From PUPG01 sp031323845 (GTDB taxonomy: Bacteria; Bacteroidota; Bacteroidia; Bacteroidales; UBA7960), in NCBI GenBank assembly GCA_031323845.1, contig JAVIYP010000008.1, forward strand, positions 1-64,000: a stretch of 64,000 bases of DNA, in the 5' to 3' direction. The notes beneath the pieces were generated by a model. The model was not told where the DNA came from, did not search any database, and worked only from the letters and a program-made list of their open reading frames with translations. Shown in pieces: positions 9,636-18,494 of this stretch. Positions within the stretch are counted from its first letter, which is position 1. Each line of letters opens with the position of its first letter. Both the position numbers and the translations under genes were made by a program.

Positions 9636-9643
9636 TACATTTG
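9636..9643 (+). promoter_or_regulatory. possible -7 promoter box of the yicC-gmk-nadD unit
   Basis: TACATTTG, matching TAnnTTTG, 14 bases upstream of the yicC ATG. It would give a very short leader. No good -33 TTG is seen. It lies in frame inside a longer ORF and so supports the downstream start at 9658. Confidence 0.4.
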
Positions 9644-9657
9644 TAAAAAACATTACC

Positions 9658-10533
9658 ATGATCAAATCAATGACGGGCTATGGCAAGGCAGCATGCCGCC
9701 TGGGAACACAGGACTTCACTGTTGAGGTTCGTTCACTGAACGGCAAAAATCTGGACATCAACATTAAAATACCGCCTTTGTTTAAGGATAAAGAGCAGGA
9801 AATTCGCTCACTGATGGCGGAAAAACTCGTAAGGGGGAAGAATGAGCTGTTCATTACCATGGAGAGCCAGGCAGGTGCTGCTCAATATGTTTTGAACAAA
9901 GAACTAATCAGGAAGTATTACCAGGAGCTCAGCAGTTTTTCGAAGGAAGTCGGGGCGCCATTGACAGGCGAGCTTCTTCCGGCCATTTTAAAGTTTCCCG
10001 AGGTGCTGCAACAGGACAACCGCAGGCCGGATGACTCGGAGTGGCTTGTGTTGCTTGCGGCCATTGAGGAAGCCCTTGAAAGGGTTGATGCCTTTCGTAT
10101 GGCAGAGGGAGCAAGCCTCAAGCAAGATCTGGATCTTCGTATCAACAACATCGGGGGGCTGCTCGAAAGCATTGCTCCTCTTGAGGGGGAACGCACCGAG
10201 GCCCTCAGGCAAAAACTGCAGAAGGCAGCCGGGAATCTGAAAAATGAGCAGGCCTTTGACTCCAACCGCTTTGAACAGGAGATGATGTACTACTTTGAAA
10301 AGCTGGACATTACAGAAGAAAAAGTCAGGCTTGCGCAACACCTTGAGTATTTTAAGGAAACCACGGAAGCCGCCTCATCATCAGGCAAAAAGCTTGGGTT
10401 TATCGCCCAGGAGATCGGGCGCGAAATCAACACGCTGGGCAGCAAGGCGAATGATGCCGGCATACAGAAGATTGTGGTGGAGATGAAGGATGAGCTTGAA
10501 AAAATTAAGGAACAACTGTTGAATATTTTATAG
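9658..10533 (+). CDS. yicC: YicC family endoribonuclease-like protein
   Basis: A 291-residue YicC protein. The N-terminus MIKSMTGYGK and the SLNGKNLDINIKIP stretch are hallmarks of the YicC N-terminal domain; the C-terminal DUF1732 part ends with FIAQEIGREINTLGSKAND and a charged helix. E. coli YicC is reported as an endoribonuclease and small-RNA decay factor; whether this holds here is inference. It is followed after one base by gmk, the order seen widely in bacteria, so both are probably translated from one mRNA. Start at ATG 9658 fits family N-termini; an upstream start at 9571 does not. Confidence 0.9.
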   Translation: MIKSMTGYGKAACRLGTQDFTVEVRSLNGKNLDINIKIPPLFKDKEQEIRSLMAEKLVRGKNELFITMESQAGAAQYVLNKELIRKYYQELSSFSKEVGAPLTGELLPAILKFPEVLQQDNRRPDDSEWLVLLAAIEEALERVDAFRMAEGASLKQDLDLRINNIGGLLESIAPLEGERTEALRQKLQKAAGNLKNEQAFDSNRFEQEMMYYFEKLDITEEKVRLAQHLEYFKETTEAASSSGKKLGFIAQEIGREINTLGSKANDAGIQKIVVEMKDELEKIKEQLLNIL

Positions 10534-10534
10534 G

Positions 10535-11101
10535 ATGGAAGGGAAATTGGTCATATTTTCTGCCCCTTCGGGAGCAGGTAAGACGAGCATTGTAAAGGGT
10601 GTCCTCCGGGAAACCCCGCAACTGGAGTTTTCCGTTTCGGCTTGCAGCAGGCCCATGCGGCCGGGAGAACAGGACGGGCTGGACTACTATTTCATTTCAG
10701 CCGGTGAGTTTCGCAAAAAAATAAAGGAAGGTGCTTTTCTTGAATGGGAAGAGGTTTATCCCGGCAGCTATTACGGCACGTTGCGCAGCGAGGTTGACAG
10801 GATCTGGAGCGCCGGAAAACATGTTGTCTTTGATGTGGATGTGGCCGGCGGGCTGAGCATCAAAAAACAGTTTCCGGAACAATCGCTGGCTGTATTTGTA
10901 CAGCCTCCATCCATAGAAGAGCTTGAAAAACGCCTGATCATCAGAAATACCGAAACACCTGAAAGCCTCAAAAAGCGACTGGGGAAAGCGGCTTACGAGC
11001 TTACCTTTGCATCGCAGTTCGACAGCATCATCGTAAATGATGATTTGGCTTCAGCCATCAGACAAACGATAAAAAAGGTACACGCTTTTCTAAACTTATA
11101 A
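10535..11101 (+). CDS. gmk: guanylate kinase
   Basis: A 188-residue kinase that phosphorylates GMP to GDP using ATP. The P-loop is SAPSGAGKTS at residues 9-18, followed by the GMP-binding region SACSRPMRPGEQDGLDYYF and FLEWEEVYPGSYYGT, all in the expected order. Length is slightly short but complete. It follows yicC with a one-base gap and precedes nadD by 29 bases, so the three probably form one transcript. Confidence 0.96.
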   Translation: MEGKLVIFSAPSGAGKTSIVKGVLRETPQLEFSVSACSRPMRPGEQDGLDYYFISAGEFRKKIKEGAFLEWEEVYPGSYYGTLRSEVDRIWSAGKHVVFDVDVAGGLSIKKQFPEQSLAVFVQPPSIEELEKRLIIRNTETPESLKKRLGKAAYELTFASQFDSIIVNDDLASAIRQTIKKVHAFLNL

Positions 11102-11130
11102 CAAGGGGTTCAGCGAAAGCATAACACAGC

Positions 11131-11718
11131 ATGCGGCAATCATCGTCAGACATAACGGGTTTACTGTTCGGTTCTTTCAACCCGGTGCACAATGGTCATC
11201 TGATCATTGCCAACCACCTTTTGCAGCATACTGACATCCGGAACGTATGGTTTGTGCTTTCGCCGCAAAATCCTTTCAAAACAGGCGAAAAGATGCTGAG
11301 TGACGAAAGGCGCCTGGAGCTGCTGAAGCTGGCTGTCAGCGACAACAAAAACTTTCATGCCTGTGATATTGAGCTGACCATGCCTGTTCCATCTTATACG
11401 GTGCATACACTAAAGAAACTGCAAGGCCTGTATCCTTCACAACGCTTTGTGCTGATGATCGGATCAGACAACCTGGCGGCATTTGACCGGTGGAAGGATT
11501 ACGAGGAGCTGTTATCTCTTGCTGAGATCTATGTTTACCCCAGGCTGGAGGCGAATGATTCTCCCTTTTTATCGCACCCTTCCGTAACCCTGGTCGACGC
11601 CCCGCGCATTGATATCTCGTCAACGCAAATCAGGGAAGACCTCCGGGCGGGCCGCGAGCCGCGCTACCTGCTTCCTGACAAGGTGCTGCAAAAAATCATC
11701 GAAAACAACTATTACTGA
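11131..11718 (+). CDS. nadD: nicotinate-nucleotide adenylyltransferase
   Basis: A 195-residue enzyme that adenylates nicotinate mononucleotide in NAD synthesis. The nucleotidyltransferase motif FGSFNPVHNGH (GxFxPxHxGH) is at residues 13-23 and the C-terminal ISSTQIRED segment is the second conserved motif. It ends with the family-typical VLQKIIENNYY. It is third in the yicC-gmk-nadD group and converges on metK, with a 106-base gap that shows no clear terminator. Confidence 0.94.
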   Translation: MRQSSSDITGLLFGSFNPVHNGHLIIANHLLQHTDIRNVWFVLSPQNPFKTGEKMLSDERRLELLKLAVSDNKNFHACDIELTMPVPSYTVHTLKKLQGLYPSQRFVLMIGSDNLAAFDRWKDYEELLSLAEIYVYPRLEANDSPFLSHPSVTLVDAPRIDISSTQIREDLRAGREPRYLLPDKVLQKIIENNYY

Positions 11719-11824
11719 TCTGCTTCTTTCACCACACAGAACAGGGCCGTCGTGCCGGATAAAACAGGCATGAATCTGCATGAACAGGCCATGTGGAGAG
11801 AACAATAGGTGCGTGCCGGGCTTA

Positions 11825-13144
11825 TCAGTGCCCGAAAGCCGTTTTAAATTGTTCCACGCAGTCGAGTTTTTCCCAGGCAAAATACTCTACTTCCTTGAAG
11901 AAACGGACTTTACCGTCAACGATTTTCTCTTCAGTGCTGTCATCCGGGTAATGGACTTCTATGGTTTCCTTAACGGGAGAGCGACCAAAATGGCCATAGG
12001 TTGATGTTCGCTGGTATATGGGGTTATTAAGACCGAATTTTTTGATGATGGCATAGGGTCTCAGGTCGCAGATCTCACGGATTTTAGCGGCAATCTCGCT
12101 GTCGGTATAGGGAACGTGTGCGGTTTTGTACGTGTTGACAAACACCCCGACAGGTTCGGCTACGCCAATGGCATACGACACCTGCACCAGCACTTCATCG
12201 GCAATGCCGGCTGCCACAAGATTTTTCGCTATATGCCGGGCGGCATAGGCAGCGGATCTGTCAACCTTGCTGGCATCTTTTCCGGAAAAAGCACCTCCTC
12301 CGTGTGCGCCTTTGCCGCCGTAAGTATCAACGATGATCTTGCGGCCGGTCAACCCGCTATCGCCGTGCGGGCCTCCTATAACAAATTTACCGGTCGGGTT
12401 AACCAGCAGTTTGAAGCCGTTTTCGAACAAAAAGCCCAGGCGTTTGGGCAGACTGCGTATCACCCTGGGCAGCAAGACCTGGTAAATGTCGTGTTTTATC
12501 TGCTGCTGCATGGCATACTCGGCAGCCCTGATAGCTTCAGGGCTTTCATCTGCCGGTTTTATGAATTCATCATGCTGGGTGCTAAGCACAATGGTGTCGA
12601 TGCGCACAGGCCGGTTTTTTTCATCATACTCGATGGTGACTTGCGATTTACTGTCGGGTCTGAGATAGCGCATATACGCTGCTTCTTTGCGAATATCTGC
12701 CAGCTGCTGCAGCAGAATGTGCGACAAATCGAGGGGCAGCGGCATGTATTCATCCGTTTCCCGGCAAGCATAGCCAAACATCATACCCTGGTCACCGGCA
12801 CCCTGATTCTCCTTCGATTGCCGAACAACACCCTGGAAAATATCGGGCGACTGTTCGTGGATGGCCGTGATAACGGCACAGGATTCCGCATCAAACCTGT
12901 ATGCCGAACGTGTATAGCCAATCTCCCTGATCACCCTCCGCACTGTCTTTTCAATGTCCACCCAGCCTGTGGTTCTTACCTCGCCGGCACAAAATACCAG
13001 TCCGGTGGTAACCATGGTTTCGCACGCAACCTTTGAGTCAGGGTCCAGCTTTAGAAACTCATCCAGTAAAGCGTCTGAAATCTGATCTGCTATCTTGTCG
13101 GGATGCCCTTCCGACACTGATTCCGAAGTAAATAAATACGCCAT
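11825..13144 (-). CDS. metK: S-adenosylmethionine synthase
   Basis: A 439-residue enzyme making SAM from methionine and ATP. It has the N-terminal FTSESVSEGHPDKIADQISD (ATP-binding His), the GAGDQGMMFGYA motif, and the GGGAFSGKDASKVDRSAAY P-loop-like motif, all intact. It is somewhat longer than the E. coli enzyme (384), as is usual in Bacteroidota. The leader of roughly 70 bases behind the -7 box at 13222-13229 can pair CCGGT with ACCGG, but I could not match it to a known SAM riboswitch. Confidence 0.97.
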   Translation of the reverse strand: MAYLFTSESVSEGHPDKIADQISDALLDEFLKLDPDSKVACETMVTTGLVFCAGEVRTTGWVDIEKTVRRVIREIGYTRSAYRFDAESCAVITAIHEQSPDIFQGVVRQSKENQGAGDQGMMFGYACRETDEYMPLPLDLSHILLQQLADIRKEAAYMRYLRPDSKSQVTIEYDEKNRPVRIDTIVLSTQHDEFIKPADESPEAIRAAEYAMQQQIKHDIYQVLLPRVIRSLPKRLGFLFENGFKLLVNPTGKFVIGGPHGDSGLTGRKIIVDTYGGKGAHGGGAFSGKDASKVDRSAAYAARHIAKNLVAAGIADEVLVQVSYAIGVAEPVGVFVNTYKTAHVPYTDSEIAAKIREICDLRPYAIIKKFGLNNPIYQRTSTYGHFGRSPVKETIEVHYPDDSTEEKIVDGKVRFFKEVEYFAWEKLDCVEQFKTAFGH

Positions 13145-13221
13145 AACCTAATTATAAAAGACGACAGTACCGGTTATTCTAAGCACGTTACCGGCACGGA
13201 CGGAGGTAAAAAAATAACGTG

Positions 13222-13229
13222 CAAAGTTA
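13222..13229 (-). promoter_or_regulatory. possible -7 promoter box of metK
   Basis: Minus strand reads TAACTTTG, a full match to TAnnTTTG, 78 bases upstream of the metK ATG. No clear TTG at -33. Confidence 0.5.
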
Positions 13230-13252
13230 ATGAAATATCCCTTAATTCTGTC

Positions 13253-14164
13253 TCATTCATTAGTCATATCCCGGAAAACCTGCTCCAGCGACTCTTGCTG
13301 CCTGTTCAGGGTCAGGATGGTCAGGTCTTTTTCTACAGCATAACGAAACAATGCAGGTCTGATATCCTGCGGCCCCCTTGAAAACACCCTGAAGGCCTTA
13401 TCATGTTCTTTCATCACGTCAACCACGCCCTCGATTTCCCTGAGTTCAGAGAGATCCGCTTCACGGTCAAATTCAACCAGTAATGTGCTTCCGGCTTTGT
13501 TGAGCAGTTTCAGTTCGGAGGTGGGGGCATCTGCCATAATGCGGCCTTTATGGATGATGACGGCCCTGCTGCACACCGCTTCCACCTCCTGCATGATATG
13601 TGTGGACAGGATCACGGTTTTGGATTGTCCGATTTTTCTGATCAGGGAACGTATTTCCGTAAGCTGATTCGGGTCAAGCCCGGAAGTCGGTTCATCCAGG
13701 ATGAGCACTTCGGGATCGTGGATCAGCGCCTGGGCAAGACCGACCCGCTGCCGGTAACCTCTCGAAAGCCGCGAAATGGTTTTTTTATACTCGGAAGAGA
13801 GCCCGGTGAGTTCAATCATTTCGTCAATTCTGGCAGAGGTGCTTTTGCCGAGATGATGCATGCCGGCAACGAAACGAAGGTATTCCTTTACATACATGTC
13901 GGAATACAGCGGATTGTTTTCCGGCAGGTAACCCAGCCTTTTTTTTACCTCAAGCGGGCGCTGCAATACATCGTAACCGCAAACAACTGCCTTGCCGGCA
14001 GTCTGTGGCAAATAACAGGCAATGATCTTCATCATGGTTGACTTGCCGGCACCGTTGGGACCAAGCAGTGCAACCACTTCTCCCTTGTTTATCCGGAAAG
14101 AAACATCATCAAGGGCTTTTTGCAAACCATAGTGCTTACTTACATTTTCTACGATCAGTGACAT
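13253..14164 (-). CDS. gldA: ABC transporter ATP-binding protein, GldA-type
   Basis: A 303-residue ATPase with Walker A LLGPNGAGKST, signature LSRGYRQRVGLAQAL and Walker B VLILDEPTSGLDP, plus an extra C-terminal domain of about 80 residues. Overall sequence and length match GldA, the ATPase of the GldAFG transporter needed for gliding in Flavobacterium and also present in many non-gliding Bacteroidota. Its permease partners gldF and gldG are not next to it here, which is common. I use ATG 14164 (MSLIVENVSKHYG); the upstream extension to 14266 overlaps the divergent rsgA start and is not family-like. Confidence 0.85.
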   Translation of the reverse strand: MSLIVENVSKHYGLQKALDDVSFRINKGEVVALLGPNGAGKSTMMKIIACYLPQTAGKAVVCGYDVLQRPLEVKKRLGYLPENNPLYSDMYVKEYLRFVAGMHHLGKSTSARIDEMIELTGLSSEYKKTISRLSRGYRQRVGLAQALIHDPEVLILDEPTSGLDPNQLTEIRSLIRKIGQSKTVILSTHIMQEVEAVCSRAVIIHKGRIMADAPTSELKLLNKAGSTLLVEFDREADLSELREIEGVVDVMKEHDKAFRVFSRGPQDIRPALFRYAVEKDLTILTLNRQQESLEQVFRDMTNE

Positions 14165-14241
14165 ACGGGAGTTGCCGGTTTGTGCGAATTTAGTAATTTT
14201 ATCAGGATATTTATTATCCCTTCCAAAAAAGCGCAGATCAG

Positions 14242-15168
14242 GTGAAAGGAATCGTGACAAAATCAACAGGCAGCTGGTACCGGGTACTGGGAGAGAACGG
14301 AAAGCAGGTTGACTGCCGTTTGCGGGGCAAGTTCAAGATGGCGGGGTCCAAGGCCACGAATCCGGTTGCTGTTGGTGATAAGGTCAGGTTCAGGCAGGAA
14401 GGCGATGATTCTCCGGCGGTGATTACCGACATTCTTGACCGCAGGAATTACATCATCCGGAAAGCCACCAAGCTATCCAGGCAAACCCACGTCATTGCAG
14501 CCAATATTGATCAGGCGGTTATCATTGCCACACTGGCCTATCCAAGGACATCAACGGGTTTTATCGACCGCTTTCTGGTCACCTGTGAGGCTTACAGCAT
14601 CCCTGCTGCAATTGTCTTCAACAAGTATGACCTGCTGCAGGGAAATGAGGAAGCGGTTGCTTATCTGAAGGAACTCACAGATATTTACGAGCATGCCGGT
14701 TACCGCTGCCAGGTGGTTTCAGCCACCCATCACATCAACACCGGGCAGTTTTCGGACCTGCTTAAGGACAAAATCTCCCTGCTTGCGGGGCATTCGGGTG
14801 TGGGCAAGTCGGCGCTGATCAATGTGATAGAGCCGGGGCTCAACCTCAAGGTCCAGTCCATATCAAAAGCGCATAAAAAAGGCCGGCACACCACCACCTT
14901 TGCAGAGATGTTCCGCCTCTCCAACGGGGGGATGATCATCGACACTCCGGGCATTAAGGAGTTTGGCCTGGTTGACTTCGAGGCCTGGGAGCTGTGTCAT
15001 TATTTTCCGGAGATGCGCACGTATTTCAACCGTTGCCGCTACGACAACTGCACGCATTTTAACGAGCCCGGCTGCAGGGTAAAAGAGGAGGTGGAACAAG
15101 GCAGCATCAGCCTTTCGCGTTACGAAAACTACCTTAACATGCTGCTTGGCGAAGAGACGCGGCGATAA
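14242..15168 (+). CDS. rsgA: ribosome small subunit-dependent GTPase A
   Basis: A 308-residue circularly permuted GTPase that helps mature the 30S subunit. The order OB fold, then G4 motif FNKYD, then P-loop AGHSGVGKSAL, then DTPGIKEFG shows the permutation. The C-terminal zinc knuckle is C-x4-C-x-H-x5-C in RCRYDNCTHFNEPGC. The start is GTG at 14242, giving MKGIVTKSTGSWYRV, the usual family N-terminus. It diverges from gldA with a 77-base gap and is followed by dtd after 17 bases. Confidence 0.95.
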   Translation: MKGIVTKSTGSWYRVLGENGKQVDCRLRGKFKMAGSKATNPVAVGDKVRFRQEGDDSPAVITDILDRRNYIIRKATKLSRQTHVIAANIDQAVIIATLAYPRTSTGFIDRFLVTCEAYSIPAAIVFNKYDLLQGNEEAVAYLKELTDIYEHAGYRCQVVSATHHINTGQFSDLLKDKISLLAGHSGVGKSALINVIEPGLNLKVQSISKAHKKGRHTTTFAEMFRLSNGGMIIDTPGIKEFGLVDFEAWELCHYFPEMRTYFNRCRYDNCTHFNEPGCRVKEEVEQGSISLSRYENYLNMLLGEETRR

Positions 15169-15185
15169 TCAAAACAAAGACAGCT

Positions 15186-15638
15186 ATGAGGGTAGTACTT
15201 CAGAAAGTTCAGAAAGCATCGCTTATCATCAACGGGAAGCAACACGCGGATATTGGCATGGGCCTGGTGGTGCTGCTGGGCATTGAGCATGCCGATGAGG
15301 CTGATGACATTGACTGGCTTGCCGGCAAGATTGCCCGGCTGAGGGTCTTTGATGATGAAAACGGGGTTATGAATTTGTCCGTTCAGGATGTTGGGGGAAC
15401 TCTTATGGTGGTCAGTCAGTTCACCCTGCATGCCAGTACCAAAAAGGGAAACCGGCCATCCTACATTAAGGCGGCCAGACCTGATCACGCCATCCCGATA
15501 TATGAAACTTTTATTGAAAAGCTGAAGGAAGAGAGCGGGTGCAAGGTAGTGTCGGGCGTATTCGGGGCTTATATGCAAATAAGCCTGGTGAATGACGGCC
15601 CTGTGACCATCAGTATTGATAGCAAAAACAAGGAGTGA
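15186..15638 (+). CDS. dtd: D-aminoacyl-tRNA deacylase
   Basis: A 150-residue enzyme that removes D-amino acids (and glycine from tRNA-Ala) from mischarged tRNA. The conserved MRVVLQKVQKAS N-terminus, the SQFTLHASTKKGNRPSY motif and the C-terminal cross-subunit Gly-Pro motif in NDGPVTISID are all present. It is probably cotranscribed with rsgA and ends six bases before the convergent fabH stop. Confidence 0.95.
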   Translation: MRVVLQKVQKASLIINGKQHADIGMGLVVLLGIEHADEADDIDWLAGKIARLRVFDDENGVMNLSVQDVGGTLMVVSQFTLHASTKKGNRPSYIKAARPDHAIPIYETFIEKLKEESGCKVVSGVFGAYMQISLVNDGPVTISIDSKNKE

Positions 15639-15644
15639 TGCCGG

Positions 15645-16634
15645 TTAGAGCGCCCACTTCAGCCAGATGGCACCCCATGTAAACCCACCGCCAAACGCCG
15701 TCAGGATGATGTTGTCACCTTTTCTGAGCTGCTTTTCATAATCCCAGAGACAGAGAGGAATGGTGGCGTTGGTTGTGTTTCCATACTTCTGAATGTTGAC
15801 CATGACTTTTTCAGCAGGAATGCCCATTCTTCGGCCGGTGGCTTCAATAATGCGCATGTTGGCCTGATGCGGTACCAGCCAGTGCACATCTTCAGGTGTC
15901 AGATTATTTGCTTTCAGAAGATCGAGAGAAACATCGGCCATGTTGGTGACGGCAAATTTGAAGACTGCCTGTCCTTCCTGGTAAACAAAATGTTCGCGGG
16001 CATCAACGGTTTCGTGCGAAGGGGGTTTCAGTGAACCGCCGGCTTTCATGTGCAGGTGTACGTGTCCTGAGCCGTCAGAGCCGAACTTATGATCAATGAC
16101 GCCTACATCTTCGGTGGTGGGCTCGAGCAGCACGGCACCGGCTGCATCGCCGAAGATCACACAGGTTTGACGGTCGGTATAGTCAATGATGGACGACATT
16201 TTGTCAGCACCCACCACCACTACTTTTTTATATTGACCTGAGGTTACATAGTTGGAGGCCGTTACCAGCGCATAGATAAATCCGGAACATGCGGCATTCA
16301 AATCGTAGCTGAACGCATTTTTTATACCGGCTTTGTGGCAGATCAGGTTGGCAGCAGCAGGGAATTTCATGTCCGGGGTAACCGTGGAGCAAATCAACAA
16401 ATCAACTTCTTCAGGTTTGATGCCTCTCTTTTCAAGCAAACCCCTTACAGCTTCGGCACCCATGTCGGATGTGGCCCGCCCTTCTCCCTTGAGAATTCTG
16501 CGTTCCTTGATACCCGTACGTGTGGATATCCATTCGTCGGAAGTATCCACCATTTGTTCCAGTTCCTTATTGGTGAGGATGTAATCAGGCAGGTAGCCGT
16601 GTATTGCAGTTATAGCAGCTTTGATCTCCTTCAT
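15645..16634 (-). CDS. fabH: 3-oxoacyl-ACP synthase III
   Basis: A 329-residue condensing enzyme that starts fatty-acid synthesis from an acyl-CoA primer and malonyl-ACP. The triad is intact: C116 in LNAACSGF, His in VPHQANMRI and Asn in YGNTTNATIP. It is the last gene of the DUF177-rpmF-plsX-fabH operon, 21 bases after plsX. Confidence 0.96.
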   Translation of the reverse strand: MKEIKAAITAIHGYLPDYILTNKELEQMVDTSDEWISTRTGIKERRILKGEGRATSDMGAEAVRGLLEKRGIKPEEVDLLICSTVTPDMKFPAAANLICHKAGIKNAFSYDLNAACSGFIYALVTASNYVTSGQYKKVVVVGADKMSSIIDYTDRQTCVIFGDAAGAVLLEPTTEDVGVIDHKFGSDGSGHVHLHMKAGGSLKPPSHETVDAREHFVYQEGQAVFKFAVTNMADVSLDLLKANNLTPEDVHWLVPHQANMRIIEATGRRMGIPAEKVMVNIQKYGNTTNATIPLCLWDYEKQLRKGDNIILTAFGGGFTWGAIWLKWAL

Positions 16635-16655
16635 AACAGTTAGAATTTTGTAACA

Positions 16656-17633
16656 TCAGGCTTGTCCGCCCGAAAAAAACTTACCCTGGGTATATCGTTC
16701 CATAACCGAACGGATCTGGTCGGCAATTTTTGCTTCATATACCTGTTTTGAATGCAATATCATGTTTTTGATCGCCACGTCATTGGAAATGCCATGTCCT
16801 ATGAGCACGGTGGCGTTGATTCCCAGGATGGGGGTTCCTCCGTAATTCTCATAATTGAACCTGGCAAAAAAGTCGTCCGTAAGTCCTCTCTTGACCATCA
16901 GCCTGTACATGGCTTCCATGTTTTTCAGTACGATGTTTCCGGTAAAGCCGTCACAAACGATTACATCTGCTTTATTTTTAAAGAAATCACGGCTTTCGAC
17001 ATTTCCGATAAAGTTATAATCGGTATTGTCTTTCATGAGACGGAAGGCTGACTGGCACAGCAGGCTGCCTTTATCTTCTTCTTCGCCGATATTTAGCAAT
17101 CCGACTTTAGGATTTTTAATGCCAAACACATATTCGGCATACACCGAACCCAGCAATCCGAACTGATAAAGCACATCCGGTTTGGTATCGGGGTTGGTGC
17201 CTACATCGATCAGCACACCAACTTCTCCATTTTCTTTTGGGATCACTGTTGTGGTGGCAGGTCTGATGATGCCCTGTATGGCATTTACGCTATAGATGGA
17301 GCCAACGAGCATGGCACCTGTATTTCCGGCGCTTGAGAACGCATCAATCTGGCCTGTTTTGAGCATCCTGAAGCCCAGTGCGATGCTTGAAGCCGGTTTC
17401 TTTGCAAAAGCTCTGGTTGGTGATTCGCCCATTTCAATGACTTCATCGGCATGAACCAGGTCGAAATCAGCGGGATCGGCATTCAGTGCTTTTAACTGAT
17501 TCCGGATCATGGCTTCATCACCCAGCAGCACGATGCGGTCGCCGGCAGGCAGCTCACGGGATGCAAGCACAGCACCGGCAACGGTAGCTTCCGGTGCATA
17601 ATCACCACCCATTACGTCAAAACCAATTTTCAT
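16656..17633 (-). CDS. plsX: phosphate acyltransferase PlsX
   Basis: A 325-residue enzyme that turns acyl-ACP into acyl phosphate for phospholipid synthesis. The N-terminus MKIGFDVMGGDYAPEATV, the SAGNTGAML segment and VCDGFTGNIVLK are family signatures. It sits between rpmF and fabH, the classical order linking ribosome and lipid synthesis. Confidence 0.96.
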   Translation of the reverse strand: MKIGFDVMGGDYAPEATVAGAVLASRELPAGDRIVLLGDEAMIRNQLKALNADPADFDLVHADEVIEMGESPTRAFAKKPASSIALGFRMLKTGQIDAFSSAGNTGAMLVGSIYSVNAIQGIIRPATTTVIPKENGEVGVLIDVGTNPDTKPDVLYQFGLLGSVYAEYVFGIKNPKVGLLNIGEEEDKGSLLCQSAFRLMKDNTDYNFIGNVESRDFFKNKADVIVCDGFTGNIVLKNMEAMYRLMVKRGLTDDFFARFNYENYGGTPILGINATVLIGHGISNDVAIKNMILHSKQVYEAKIADQIRSVMERYTQGKFFSGGQA

Positions 17634-17672
17634 TTCTCAGGTGTTGATGAGCATAGAAGGGCATGTTGTGGT

Positions 17673-17858
17673 TTAAACGGCCGCTGATTTGTCAATGGCC
17701 ATTTGTCCGCGATAGAAACCGCATTCAGGACAAACACGGTGCATCAGCCTGACTGCTCCGCAGTTTGAGCAGGTTGTAAGGGCAGGTTCTGTGGCTTTGT
17801 AATGCGTACGCCTTTTGTCCCTGCGTGTTTTTGATATTTTACTTTTTGGATGTGCCAT
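17673..17858 (-). CDS. rpmF: 50S ribosomal protein L32
   Basis: A 61-residue ribosomal protein with MAHPKSKISKTRRDKRR at the N-terminus and a four-cysteine zinc ribbon (CSNCG and CPECG). Full length. It lies 21 bases after the DUF177 gene and 39 bases before plsX in one operon. Confidence 0.97.
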   Translation of the reverse strand: MAHPKSKISKTRRDKRRTHYKATEPALTTCSNCGAVRLMHRVCPECGFYRGQMAIDKSAAV

Positions 17859-17879
17859 AGCAATGATGTATTACAGTTG

Positions 17880-18443
17880 TTAATTGTCTTCTTCTTTATT
17901 GAATTGTAAAGACTTCAGGGAGTCCCATGCCGAACCTTCCCCGGTTTGTGTTGTGCCTTCACTTTTGGTTTGAGGCGCATGTTGTTTCATTTTATCCAGC
18001 ATCTCCCGGTTGCATTCAGTCCGACCGTCACCGTCAACCTGGTGTGCACGCTGTATAGGTAACCCCAGATGTAAAAACTCATAAACAAATTGCGAGATAT
18101 CAATATGGCTCTCACCGTAAGGTATTACCACGATATCCTCGCTTTGTTCCGCATAAGCGTTGCCAAATTTAATATAGAGCCTTTGTTCCTGATCAATATT
18201 CTCGCGGTAACTGTCAAGACAACGGTCACAATCCAGGGCCACCCATCCGCTGAACAGGAAATCCAGCACCAGCATGTTGGATTCTTTTGCCAGTTTAAGG
18301 TCGAGATGAACAGCGCAAAGGTTTATTTCAGACTGGGGGAAACACTCAAAAAATCCCTTATCAATATCAAAAGAGAACAGATGGTTTCCAATGGCAAGTC
18401 CGCTAAAACCAATTTTATATGCCTGTAATGCGTCCAAAAACAA
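17880..18443 (-). CDS. DUF177 (YceD-like) protein
   Basis: A 187-residue protein of the DUF177/YceD family, the usual first gene before rpmF and linked in other bacteria to 23S rRNA accumulation. The GWVALDCDRCLDSY segment is the family's conserved Cys pair; C-terminal residues after about 140 are low-complexity. It opens the operon with rpmF, plsX and fabH. A -7 box TATCTTTG lies 20 bases upstream. Confidence 0.85.
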   Translation of the reverse strand: MFLDALQAYKIGFSGLAIGNHLFSFDIDKGFFECFPQSEINLCAVHLDLKLAKESNMLVLDFLFSGWVALDCDRCLDSYRENIDQEQRLYIKFGNAYAEQSEDIVVIPYGESHIDISQFVYEFLHLGLPIQRAHQVDGDGRTECNREMLDKMKQHAPQTKSEGTTQTGEGSAWDSLKSLQFNKEEDN

Positions 18444-18462
18444 CTTCGTTTATAAAAGGCTG

Positions 18463-18470
18463 CAAAGATA
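18463..18470 (-). promoter_or_regulatory. possible -7 promoter box of the DUF177-rpmF-plsX-fabH operon
   Basis: Minus strand TATCTTTG, full match to TAnnTTTG, 20 bases upstream of the first start codon, implying a leader of about a dozen bases. No -33 TTG is evident. Confidence 0.5.
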
Positions 18471-18494
18471 ACACGAATGTATGAAATAAAAAAG

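Noticed and set aside
12116..13036. 306-codon plus-strand ORF opposite metK
   Set aside because: It lies wholly antisense to a certain gene and its translation has no family features; it is a shadow of codon bias.
13145..13229. SAM riboswitch in the metK leader
   Set aside because: The leader is only about 70 bases and shows one simple CCGGT/ACCGG pairing; the conserved cores of the SAM classes I know are not visible.
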